This document shows, piece by piece, positions 1 to 6,455 of a stretch of 8,293 bases of DNA. A program made the position numbers and the translations under genes. The notes under the pieces are model-generated. The model was not told the DNA's origin, did not search any database, and was given only the letters and a program-made list of their open reading frames with translations. The number at the start of each line of letters is the position of its first letter. Within the stretch, counting starts at the first letter, position 1. The DNA comes from Thermoproteota archaeon (GTDB taxonomy: Archaea; Korarchaeota; Korarchaeia; Korarchaeales; Korarchaeaceae): NCBI GenBank assembly GCA_015521385.1, contig WAOH01000096.1:1-8293 (forward strand), in the 5' to 3' direction.

Positions 1-22
1 GAACTAAAATTCCCGGAATAGA

Positions 23-55
23 CTTATATTTGCACGGGGGTTAATAGCTGGGTGA
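23..55 (+). promoter_or_regulatory. Likely promoter and ribosome-binding site of the inositol-1-phosphate synthase gene
   Basis: A TATA-like stretch (CTTATATT, 23-30) lies about 33 bp before the ATG at 60. Archaeal transcription usually begins about 25 bp after the TATA centre, which would put the start near 50-53 and give a leader of under 10 nt. A Shine-Dalgarno-like GGGTGA (50-55) sits 4 nt before the ATG and supports that start codon, although a transcript starting at 52 or later would lose part of it. No clear BRE element is seen. The box is inferred by eye only. Confidence 0.45.
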
Positions 56-59
56 GAGA

Positions 60-1169
60 ATGCCGAAGGTAAAGGTAGCAATTGCCGGTGTGGGTAACGT
101 GGCCTCCGCCTTGGTTCAAGGTGTGTTCAAGTACAGGGATGTCGACGATAACGTGGACGTTCCCGGTGTGATGCATGTGAAATTTGGACCGTATCACATA
201 TCGGACATAGAGTTCGTGGCCGCCTTTGACGTTGACGAGAGGAAGATAGGGAAGGACCTCTCCGAGGCAATATTCTCCAAGCCGAACAACTTGGAGAAGT
301 TCGCTGAGGTACCGAGGCTCGGTGTTGAAGTCGTCAAGGGGCCAGTACTCGACGGCGTAGCTCCCCACATGAGGGACTTCAGATACGGTGAGGGTTTCCT
401 CGTCGATGATTCCAGGCCAAGCGTTAACGTGGCTGATGTGCTCAAGGAGACCGGCGCGGACGTCTTGGTCAATCTCATTCCCGTGGGCAGCTACGAGGCG
501 AGCAGGGCGTACGCCTCGGCGGCTCTGGAGGCTGGAGTGGGCTTCGTCAACGGGATACCCGAGTTCATAGTCAGCGATCCCGAGTGGGCATCCAAGTTCA
601 GGGACAGGGGGATACCTGCAGCCGGCGATGATTTCAAGAGCCAGTTAGGAGCTACGATACTGCACAGGACCATTGCCAGGCTCGCTGTGGAGAGGGGTCT
701 CAGGGTGCTGAACACGTATCAGCTCAACATCGGGGGAAACATGGACTTCCTGAACATGATAGAAGAGTCTAGGCTGAAGACCAAGAGGGTCAGCAAGACG
801 GAGGCTGTCACCAGCATGGTACCCTACGAGATCGGCGCTAGGGTCGGACCCAGTGACTACGTTCCCTTCTTGGGGGACAGGAAGGTGATGTACATGTTCA
901 TGGAGGCCGAGCAGTTCGGCGGCTTCAAGGTGTACATAGATGTGAAGTTGAGCGTGATGGACTCTCCCAACGCGGCGGGCGTAGCCATAGACGCGATAAG
1001 GGCGGTGAAGCTCGCAATGGACAGGGGAATAACGGGTCCCCTCGAGGGGGTAAGCGCTTACTTCTTCAAACACCCACCGAAGCAGCTCCCCGACTACGTG
1101 GCCAGAGAACTGGTGGAGGCCTTCATAAGGGGTGAGGAGGTTAAGCTGGAGGAGATCGTTAGAAAGTAG
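60..1169 (+). CDS. ino1: myo-Inositol-1-phosphate synthase (NAD-dependent)
   Basis: This 369-residue enzyme is expected to convert glucose 6-phosphate to 1L-myo-inositol 1-phosphate (EC 5.5.1.4) in the cytosol with NAD+ as a catalytic cofactor. In archaea the product feeds archaetidylinositol lipids and, in many hyperthermophiles, the compatible solute di-myo-inositol phosphate. Visible signatures are an N-terminal Rossmann motif (IAGVGNVAS, about residues 8-16), the family motif GDDFKSQLGATILHR (189-203), NIGGNMDFLN (223-232), a lysine-rich active-site stretch (K240-K246) and SPNAAGVAIDAIRAVK (302-317). Length and motifs match the short archaeal/actinobacterial form rather than the roughly 500-residue eukaryotic one. 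The ATG is preceded by GGGTGA at 4 nt. It is the only plus-strand gene here and its last 11 bp overlap the end of the convergent small gene. The family assignment is secure; which downstream product the cell makes is not visible. Confidence 0.96.
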   Translation: MPKVKVAIAGVGNVASALVQGVFKYRDVDDNVDVPGVMHVKFGPYHISDIEFVAAFDVDERKIGKDLSEAIFSKPNNLEKFAEVPRLGVEVVKGPVLDGVAPHMRDFRYGEGFLVDDSRPSVNVADVLKETGADVLVNLIPVGSYEASRAYASAALEAGVGFVNGIPEFIVSDPEWASKFRDRGIPAAGDDFKSQLGATILHRTIARLAVERGLRVLNTYQLNIGGNMDFLNMIEESRLKTKRVSKTEAVTSMVPYEIGARVGPSDYVPFLGDRKVMYMFMEAEQFGGFKVYIDVKLSVMDSPNAAGVAIDAIRAVKLAMDRGITGPLEGVSAYFFKHPPKQLPDYVARELVEAFIRGEEVKLEEIVRK

Positions 1170-1389
1170 AACTCCTCACCTCATCCAACTTCTCCCTTAT
1201 CCCCTCTAACGAGAAAAACGCCCTGGCGTAGACGGATTTGCCCTCTCCCCTCATGTACATCCAAGAGTTAGTCAGAGGGTCTATTAATACCCTCTCATCC
1301 CCTAGCTCAGCTTCTATTCGCCCGTCTCTATGTCTCTTTATCAAGAACCCCCTCTTCATCAGGAGATCCACGATGTACTCTATGTCCAT
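1159..1389 (-). CDS. Small hypothetical protein (76 residues)
   Basis: I do not recognise this protein. It is a small, charged, soluble-looking polypeptide without cysteine, signal peptide or membrane segment. The first 15 residues look like a helix (DIEYIVDLLMKRGF), followed by short strand-like pieces around residues 24-45 and a last amphipathic helix (about 60-71). That pattern would fit a small alpha/beta domain, but no family motif is visible. It is likely real: the minus strand has AAGGTGA (1396-1402) 6 nt before the ATG, it is packed tightly between genes, and its composition resembles its neighbours. Its 3' end overlaps the convergent inositol synthase gene by 11 bp. It starts 64 bp after the end of the transporter operon, so it may be transcribed by read-through or from its own promoter; an A/T-rich CTTTATTG on the minus strand near 1444-1451 is a weak TATA candidate. 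Confidence 0.7.
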   Translation of the reverse strand: MDIEYIVDLLMKRGFLIKRHRDGRIEAELGDERVLIDPLTNSWMYMRGEGKSVYARAFFSLEGIREKLDEVRSSTF

Positions 1390-1395
1390 ACATCA

Positions 1396-1402
1396 TCACC
1401 TT
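1396..1402 (-). promoter_or_regulatory. Ribosome-binding site of the 76-residue protein gene
   Basis: On the minus strand AAGGTGA lies 6 nt before the ATG at 1389. It supports both the existence of this short gene and its start. The two other ATGs between it and the chosen start are out of frame. Confidence 0.6.
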
Positions 1403-1453
1403 AGGAGGGCATACTGGGAAAACCCTGACATAAGGGGGGAGATCAATAAAGAG

Positions 1454-1990
1454 TTAAGGTGCTTCGTATCCTCTGGCTCCAGTGGTATCACGGGACCCCT
1501 CGGCAACCTTCTTGGAGAACCACAATATTGCCAGAGACACCGCTATCAGCGAGGTTATCAGCTGAGCCACGAGTAGTAAGGAAAGAATTTGAATATCTGC
1601 AGAATAGTAGGAGAGCTCCACGACGCATGTGGTGATGTTTCCCTTGACGAGATTCAGGGTCATCCCGTACGAGGGACAGTCCAACAGCTTCTCTCCGTTG
1701 ACGGTGGCCATCGGGCCCCCCTCCACGTTCAGGAGACCCGTATCCCTCCTATTAGCATCTAGGAACCTCATTATCACTCTGAAAGAACCCGAGGATGAAC
1801 ATGAAATGTTGTAGTAGATCCTCGGGCTGGTTGGTCGCTCGAAGATCCAAATCACGGGCTCATTGACTGAGAGCCTAACCGTCCTGCTCGACTGCGCTAG
1901 AGCTGATCGATAGTAGAGAGCGCCCACGCCGAGGACGAAGGAAATGAAGAAAAATAGGAGACCTAGGGTTACCAGCCTTCTCGAGTTCAT
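1454..1990 (-). CDS. Unknown two-helix membrane protein, last gene of the transporter operon
   Basis: I do not recognise the family. From the ATG at 1990 it is 178 residues: a positively charged start (residues 1-5), a first hydrophobic helix (about 6-28), an outward-facing domain of about 100 residues (32-132), a second hydrophobic helix (134-158) and a short charged cytoplasmic tail ending in GYEAP. The outer domain looks strand-rich, has three cysteines (64, 105, 122; two could pair) and two N-glycosylation sequons (N61, N118). The expected topology is both ends inside. A GTG start at 2005 would add five residues, but the ATG at 1990 overlaps the ATPase stop codon as ATGA, the junction seen elsewhere in this operon, and neither start has a good Shine-Dalgarno, so re-initiation after the ATPase gene is likely. 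Its position suggests an accessory subunit of the importer; this is inference from context only. Confidence 0.8.
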   Translation of the reverse strand: MNSRRLVTLGLLFFFISFVLGVGALYYRSALAQSSRTVRLSVNEPVIWIFERPTSPRIYYNISCSSSGSFRVIMRFLDANRRDTGLLNVEGGPMATVNGEKLLDCPSYGMTLNLVKGNITTCVVELSYYSADIQILSLLLVAQLITSLIAVSLAILWFSKKVAEGSRDTTGARGYEAP

Positions 1991-2946
1991 TGCGCATACC
2001 AGCACTTAACGAAGTGACCGGGTGAGATCTCCACTTCTGGCGGCTCCTCATCGCATTTATCGGTCGCTATGGGGCACCTTGGCTTGAACCTACATCCTTT
2101 CGGTGGATTGACCAAGCTCGGTGGTTCTCCCGGAGGGACTTCCCTGAACTTGAACCTATTACTCGGGTCAGGATCGGGAATGGCCTCGAGGAGTGCCTTC
2201 GTGTAGGGATGAGCTGGATTCCTCAGAAGCTCCTTGGTGGGGGCCCTCTCAACCAGATGACCAGCATACATTATGAATATCCTGTCGGAGAAGTACCTAG
2301 TCGTGGATAGGTCGTGGGTTATGTATATTATACTCATATGATGCTTCTCCTGTATCTCCTCAAACAGGTTCAATATCTCTACCCTGACGGAGGCATCGAG
2401 CATGGAGACTGGCTCGTCGGCTATCACGAGCTTCGGGTTCATTATTATGGCCCTGGCAATGGCCACCCTCTGCAACTGGCCGCCACTCAGCATGTGAGGA
2501 TACTTGAAGGCGAACTCCTCGGGGGAGAGCTGCACTTCCCTCAGGATGTTGTAGACGATCTCTCTCCTCTCCTCCCTCGTGCCTATCTTGTTAACTATGA
2601 GGGGCTCCTCCAGTATCTTGAATATGGTGAAGTGGGGTACCATCGATCCGAAGGGATTCTGCTGCACGAGGCCCGTCTCCCTCCTGTACCACTTGAGTTC
2701 CTTTTCAGTGAGATGGGTGATGTCCTTTCCATCGAACTCTATCTTCCCACTGGTCGGATCGTAGAGCCTCAATATGGTCTTGCCGAGCGTGGTCTTCCCG
2801 CTGCCAGATTCACCGACCAGTGAGATGGACTCTCCCTTATCTATCTCGAAGGTCACGTTCTCCACTGCCCTGACGTAGTAGGTCTTACCGAAGATCCCCT
2901 TCTTTATGGGGAAGAATTTACTCAGATTCTCAACCTTGAGCAGCAT
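1987..2946 (-). CDS. Oligopeptide/dipeptide ABC transporter ATPase (DppF/OppF-like, second ATPase)
   Basis: This 319-residue protein is the second of two ATP-hydrolysing subunits that power the importer from the cytoplasmic face. It has a complete nucleotide-binding domain: Walker A GESGSGKT (45-52), Q-loop VQQNP (94-98), signature LSGGQ (153-157), Walker B LVIADEP (173-179) and H-loop histidine 211. The C-terminal extension typical of oligopeptide/dipeptide ATPases (about 232-319) includes PGEPPSLVNPP and four cysteines at 285, 291, 298 and 315 (C-x5-C-x6-C-x16-C). Structurally studied DppD/OppD relatives bind a [4Fe-4S] cluster with such cysteines. The start directly follows the stop of the first ATPase gene (TGAATG) and has GAGGTGA 7 nt upstream; its stop overlaps the next start as ATGA. 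The substrate cannot be told from an ATPase; family 5 systems also carry sugars in archaea. Confidence 0.95.
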   Translation of the reverse strand: MLLKVENLSKFFPIKKGIFGKTYYVRAVENVTFEIDKGESISLVGESGSGKTTLGKTILRLYDPTSGKIEFDGKDITHLTEKELKWYRRETGLVQQNPFGSMVPHFTIFKILEEPLIVNKIGTREERREIVYNILREVQLSPEEFAFKYPHMLSGGQLQRVAIARAIIMNPKLVIADEPVSMLDASVRVEILNLFEEIQEKHHMSIIYITHDLSTTRYFSDRIFIMYAGHLVERAPTKELLRNPAHPYTKALLEAIPDPDPSNRFKFREVPPGEPPSLVNPPKGCRFKPRCPIATDKCDEEPPEVEISPGHFVKCWYAQ

Positions 2947-3903
2947 TCACTCCTCACCTCTGTACAACCAGCATTTAACCCTGTGTCCATCCAAGCTGAA
3001 CATCGGAGGCTCCTTCTCGCATATTTCCATCGCTTGATCGCATCTGGGCCTGAATCTGCAGCCAACAGGTGGGTTAAGTAGATTCGGTGGAGTTCCGGGT
3101 ATAGGCGCTATCTCCTTATCCTCCCTCAGGGTGGGGACGCTACCCAGCAGCTTCTGCGTGTAGGGATGCAGCGGCTTACCGAAATAGGATTCGGAATCGG
3201 CCAGCTCTATAATCTGCCCGGCGTACATTGTGGCCATTTTATCGGCCAGCTCGCTCGCTAGGGCTATGTCGTGTGTTATGAAGATGTAGGTGAGATCCCT
3301 CTCCTTCTTCAACCTCTTCAGCAGATTCATCACGTTCGCCTGAGTTATGACATCCAGAGCTGAGGTGGGCTCGTCCAGTATAACTAGGTCCGGATCCGTA
3401 ATGAGCGCCATGGCGATCACGATCCTCTGCCTCATCCCCCCACTGAGTTCGAAGGGATACCTGTCCACGAATGCCTCTGCAATACCCACCTGCTTGATCA
3501 TCTCTCTGGCCTCCTTTAACGCCTCCTTCTTGCCCATGCCCATGTGTATGACCAGTGGTTCCGCTACCTGCTCCCCTACCTTCAGAACCGGATTCAGGGC
3601 GTTGAGAGCGCCCTGGAACACCATCGAGATTTTCCTCCACCTTACCTCCTTTCTGAACCGCTCCTCACTCAGCTCCATGATGTTCGTACCGTTGAGGAAC
3701 ACTTTTCCCTCGTAGGTTTCCACGTTTCTGGGTAGGAGCCTTATTATGGCCCTGGATAGGGAGCTCTTCCCGCAACCAGACTCTCCAACTATGGCCAGGG
3801 TCTCTCCCTTCTCTATCTCGAAGCTGACGTGGTCCACAGCCTTCACGGTTCCCTTACGGGTTCTGTAGTACATGACCAAATCTTCTACCTTGAGCAACGC
3901 CAT
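2947..3903 (-). CDS. Oligopeptide/dipeptide ABC transporter ATPase (DppD/OppD-like, first ATPase)
   Basis: This 318-residue subunit pairs with the second ATPase to form the heterodimeric motor. Motifs are Walker A GESGCGKS (40-47), Q-loop glutamine 97, signature LSGGM (153-157; the last Q of the usual LSGGQ is replaced by M, common in the DppD branch), Walker B LVILDEP (173-179) and H-loop histidine 211. Its oligopeptide-type C-terminal region has four cysteines at 282, 288, 295 and 311 (C-x5-C-x6-C-x15-C), a likely Fe-S site. A GTG at 3912 would add three residues, but it lies within the ribosome-binding site GAGGTGA (3909-3915), which is placed 5 nt before the ATG at 3903, so I choose the ATG. 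The resulting start, MALLKVEDL, also aligns with MLLKVENL of the second ATPase. The gene starts 10 nt after the permease stop. The two ATPases are clear paralogues with near-identical motif spacing. Confidence 0.95.
   Translation of the reverse strand: MALLKVEDLVMYYRTRKGTVKAVDHVSFEIEKGETLAIVGESGCGKSSLSRAIIRLLPRNVETYEGKVFLNGTNIMELSEERFRKEVRWRKISMVFQGALNALNPVLKVGEQVAEPLVIHMGMGKKEALKEAREMIKQVGIAEAFVDRYPFELSGGMRQRIVIAMALITDPDLVILDEPTSALDVITQANVMNLLKRLKKERDLTYIFITHDIALASELADKMATMYAGQIIELADSESYFGKPLHPYTQKLLGSVPTLREDKEIAPIPGTPPNLLNPPVGCRFRPRCDQAMEICEKEPPMFSLDGHRVKCWLYRGEE
2954..2960 (-). promoter_or_regulatory. Ribosome-binding site of the second ATPase gene
   Basis: Minus-strand GAGGTGA lies 7 nt before the ATG at 2946, inside the last codons of the first ATPase gene. 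It fixes the start that directly abuts the preceding stop codon. Confidence 0.7.
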
Positions 3904-3908
3904 GCCCT

Positions 3909-3915
3909 TCACCTC
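3909..3915 (-). promoter_or_regulatory. Ribosome-binding site that decides the first ATPase start
   Basis: Minus-strand GAGGTGA overlaps the permease stop codon and contains the alternative GTG codon (3910-3912). Its 5-nt spacing to the ATG at 3903 makes that ATG the better start. Confidence 0.7.
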
Positions 3916-5296
3916 ACATCTCCTTCAGCTTCGGGTTCACTATTCTGTCAAGTGCTATGCCTATGAGTGCGAAGGAGATCGCCGTGATCACGAGCATCAG
4001 TGAGGGCATGAGCACCCAGTGGTAATATCCCTTGTACAGGGCTCCCTCGCTGAACGCCTCCTCCACTATTCTACCCCAAGTCACTATGTTCACATCGCTC
4101 AGCCCTAGGAAGGCCAGAGCCGCCTCCAAGAACACGTATCCGGGGACAGCCAATACTAAGCTCGGGATCGTAGGAGGTATGAGCCTGGGCAGAATGTAGA
4201 GGAATATTATCCTCATGTTGCTGGCTCCGTAAGCCTTCGCCGCCTCGACGTAAGGATAGCTCTTCAGCTGCATCACCCATACCCTGTAGGTCTTTACTGA
4301 CGTCCCGAATATACTCAGAACTATCAGGAGCAGAAGTAGCCTCCACAGGTTCATTCCGTAGAGCAGCTGAACGAGGACCAGCATCGGGAGGAAGGGTAGT
4401 ATCATGTAGATCTCAGTCAGCCTCTGTATAACGGAATCCACTCTACCTCCATAATACCCGCTGATGGCGGAGATTATGAGCTGAATGAAGGTGATGGAGA
4501 GGGAGGCCACGAGTCCGAATGCTAGGGCTATGGGCGCCCCCCACAACAGTCCCAGATGTAGGGGCCTCCTCTTATCGTCCGTTCCCGCCAGCCCATAGAC
4601 CTTCCCGTATACTATCCCCTGCCACTCAACCCTGTCCGTCTCATTCTTCACTAGAACATCCAGTCTCACCGTATAGGTTCCTTTCAGGATCCCTCCGGTC
4701 TTGAAATCTCTGAACAATATGTCCTCGAGGGTCAAAGACTTATTTATCTTCTTACCAAGCTCCTCCTCTATCTTCTCCTGAAGATCTGATATCAAGCGTA
4801 GGTTATTCGACAGGTATATGCTGGTGCCTCCTTTTCTGATCCTGTAAGTTCCTAGTGAGAGATTCTCCCCATCGGGCTTCATCCAGTATATGCTGACCTT
4901 CGGGCGCAGCTTCTCATAGCTAGTATTGAAGAAGAATATGATCTCAGATGGCGTGTCATCGTAGTTATACGAGAATTTCGAGACGTACGTCCTCTTTATC
5001 CTAGTGCCCTCCTTGGATACGTTGACTGGTTTACCCATATTCACGTAAACGTTCTCAGGAAGTTTCTTACTTGAGAAAATATTTGTCCATGCAGGGGCTG
5101 CAGTCCTTGGGTATTTGAGCCAAACCTGCTGATCGTTCCACAACGCACCGCTCTTCGCGAAGGGGGTGAAGAGGACGGCGTATATGGATAGGATTATCAG
5201 CCCTGCCAGTATTATAAGCCCCAGAATTGCGCTCTTATACGATAAGAGCTCCCTGACGACTCCCTTGAGAGATAGCTCTTCTGACACGACACTCAT
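3914..5296 (-). CDS. ABC transporter permease (DppC/OppC-like) with large extracytoplasmic insertion
   Basis: This 460-residue protein is the second channel subunit of the importer. It has a cytoplasmic start, TM1 (about 22-44), a large outward domain (about 45-235), then the standard permease core beginning at LAGTDDKRRPLHLGLLWGAP (236-255), which corresponds to the usual LGTD..GRD..SR..YG motif. Several further helices follow, plus the EAA loop (VEAAKAYGASNMRIIFLYIL, 350-369) that contacts the ATPases, and a C-terminal RIVNPKLK. Ordinary DppC proteins are about 280-320 residues; the extra length is almost wholly the insertion between TM1 and TM2. The insertion has five N-x-S/T sequons (N92, N124, N145, N185, N218) and no cysteine. 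The start overlaps the dppB-like stop as ATGA and has GGTGAGG 4 nt upstream. The role is secure by family; the function of the insertion is unknown, and binding-protein docking is one possibility. Confidence 0.93.
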   Translation of the reverse strand: MSVVSEELSLKGVVRELLSYKSAILGLIILAGLIILSIYAVLFTPFAKSGALWNDQQVWLKYPRTAAPAWTNIFSSKKLPENVYVNMGKPVNVSKEGTRIKRTYVSKFSYNYDDTPSEIIFFFNTSYEKLRPKVSIYWMKPDGENLSLGTYRIRKGGTSIYLSNNLRLISDLQEKIEEELGKKINKSLTLEDILFRDFKTGGILKGTYTVRLDVLVKNETDRVEWQGIVYGKVYGLAGTDDKRRPLHLGLLWGAPIALAFGLVASLSITFIQLIISAISGYYGGRVDSVIQRLTEIYMILPFLPMLVLVQLLYGMNLWRLLLLLIVLSIFGTSVKTYRVWVMQLKSYPYVEAAKAYGASNMRIIFLYILPRLIPPTIPSLVLAVPGYVFLEAALAFLGLSDVNIVTWGRIVEEAFSEGALYKGYYHWVLMPSLMLVITAISFALIGIALDRIVNPKLKEM

Positions 5297-6366
5297 AACG
5301 CCTCACCCATCCCGGCCTTTATCCTCGGATCCACCAACCCGTACAGGATCTCTAGGATGAACACCGTCGCTGCTATGAGGTAGCCGAATACCACCGTGAT
5401 TCCCACTATGACAGGCACATCCACCAAGTTAATGGCTTGATAGTAGGCTAGACCGAGCCCCGGCCAGTTGAAGACGGTCTCGGTGATTATGGCTCCGCTC
5501 CAAGAGAATACGACAGCGAAGGCGAACTGCGTTATTATCGGAGGCAAAGCGGGTCTCAGGATGTACCTCCTCTCAATCTGCCTCGGGGGCAATCCCTTTG
5601 CCTTAGCTACCTCCACGTAGTCCTCCGTTGAATAGAGCAGGAAGAAAGTCCTGTTGCTATAGATCCCTATGAAGAAGCTGGAGACTACCCAAGAGAGCAG
5701 GGGAAGTATCATGTGCTTCAACACGCTCAACACATAGCCCACGGGATCCGGGGGCGGTGGGTAGTCTACGAGACCTCCTGGAGGGAGCACATGCAGCCAA
5801 GTATAGAAGATCATGATCAGGAATATCCCGTAGAACCACCCTGGTATTGCGGAGGTCGGAGACAGGTATATCACGAGCTTGTCTAGAAACGAGCCAAACT
5901 TCCTTGAGAGGGATAACCCCCCGAACAGGCCTATGAAGAAGTTGATCACGGTGGCGGTTGTGAATAGCAATATGGTTTGGGGCAATCTCTCTAGGATAAT
6001 TATCCTGACGGAACGGGAACCTGAGTCGCTGGTCATCTTCTCTGCTCGTCCTAGATCTAGTGTTATCGCGTCCCACAAGTACCGGAAGCTTCTAATTATG
6101 AATGGCTGGTCCAAGCCCTGCCGTTTTATCTCCACCTGTGCTAGCTTCTTGATTAGTGCCGTTTTCTCCGCTGGAGAAAGGTCCTTGTACTGTGGATTGT
6201 TCTGAACTGCTTGGGCCACTTGAAACTCTATCTCTTTCTTCTTGAGATCGTCTATGTATCCTCCAACGTTAGCGACTAGGATGGTGATATAGGTAGCGAT
6301 GAGGACTATTACGAACAGTATGAGCGCTCGCTTTACGAGTACCTTAACTACAGGCGGCACCTTCAT
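5293..6366 (-). CDS. ABC transporter permease (DppB/OppB-like)
   Basis: This 357-residue protein is the first channel subunit, expected to form a heterodimer with the DppC-like permease in the cytoplasmic membrane. TM1 is at about 12-34, followed by an outward loop (about 35-128) that is hydrophilic and rich in K, E and Q (about 41-84). The permease core then begins with RLPQTILLFTTATVINFFIG (127-146) and contains several helices, the EAA loop (VEVAKAKGLPPRQIERRYIL, 251-270), the motif ETVFNWPGLG (296-305) and the family ending YGLVDPRIK (342-350). It lacks the short loop of the E. coli protein, as is usual in archaeal and Thermotoga-type members. It is the first gene after the binding protein, separated by 89 bp that contain a T-tract and a TATA-like box. 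The purine-rich GAAGAGG directly before the ATG is not a well-spaced ribosome-binding site, which fits a very short leader. Confidence 0.94.
   Translation of the reverse strand: MKVPPVVKVLVKRALILFVIVLIATYITILVANVGGYIDDLKKKEIEFQVAQAVQNNPQYKDLSPAEKTALIKKLAQVEIKRQGLDQPFIIRSFRYLWDAITLDLGRAEKMTSDSGSRSVRIIILERLPQTILLFTTATVINFFIGLFGGLSLSRKFGSFLDKLVIYLSPTSAIPGWFYGIFLIMIFYTWLHVLPPGGLVDYPPPPDPVGYVLSVLKHMILPLLSWVVSSFFIGIYSNRTFFLLYSTEDYVEVAKAKGLPPRQIERRYILRPALPPIITQFAFAVVFSWSGAIITETVFNWPGLGLAYYQAINLVDVPVIVGITVVFGYLIAATVFILEILYGLVDPRIKAGMGEAL
5301..5307 (-). promoter_or_regulatory. Ribosome-binding site of the dppC-like gene
   Basis: Minus-strand GGTGAGG, 4 nt before the ATG at 5296 and inside the end of the dppB-like gene, supports the ATGA-overlapping start. 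Confidence 0.6.
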
Positions 6367-6395
6367 CCTCTTCGCCGAGGGATGTCCTTCCGCAT

Positions 6396-6407
6396 GAATA
6401 TAAAAAA
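6396..6407 (-). promoter_or_regulatory. Likely own promoter of the permease-ATPase operon
   Basis: On the minus strand the stretch CTTTTTTATATTCA is a good TATA-like box centred near 6401, 35 bp before the dppB-like ATG at 6366. With the usual archaeal spacing, transcription would start near 6375 and give a leader of about 9 nt. No convincing BRE is seen beside it. The prediction is from pattern and spacing only. Confidence 0.5.
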
Positions 6408-6434
6408 GTTGATCTAAGGCTCTGAGGCCTCTCT

Positions 6435-6446
6435 AAAAAGGAAAAA
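6435..6446 (-). terminator. T-tract terminator after the binding-protein gene
   Basis: Ten nucleotides after the binding-protein stop codon the minus strand reads TTTTTCCTTTTT. Runs of T without a required hairpin are the usual intrinsic termination signal in archaea. It lies before the TATA-like box at 6396-6407, so it probably ends or thins the binding-protein transcript rather than the permease transcript. A perfect 8-bp palindrome, GAGGCCTC (6424-6431), follows it and has no clear role. Confidence 0.5.
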
Positions 6447-6455
6447 GAGGAGAGT

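Noticed and set aside
645..1073. 142-codon minus-strand open frame opposite ino1
   Set aside because: It is antisense to the conserved catalytic region of the inositol synthase and has no family motif.
1390..1453. Possible terminator or small RNA between the transporter operon and the 76-residue gene
   Set aside because: The 64-bp spacer has no T-tract or stable-looking hairpin; only a weak TATA-like CTTTATTG is visible.
1991..2005. GTG at 2005 as the start of the unknown membrane protein
   Set aside because: It has no ribosome-binding site, while the ATG at 1990 forms the ATGA overlap used elsewhere in the operon; the five extra residues add nothing recognisable.
2314..2823. 169-codon plus-strand open frame opposite the second ATPase
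   Set aside because: It is antisense to strongly conserved ABC motifs and encodes nothing recognisable; it is a shadow frame.
3904..3912. GTG at 3912 as the start of the first ATPase
   Set aside because: This GTG is part of the GAGGTGA ribosome-binding site, which is correctly spaced for the ATG at 3903.
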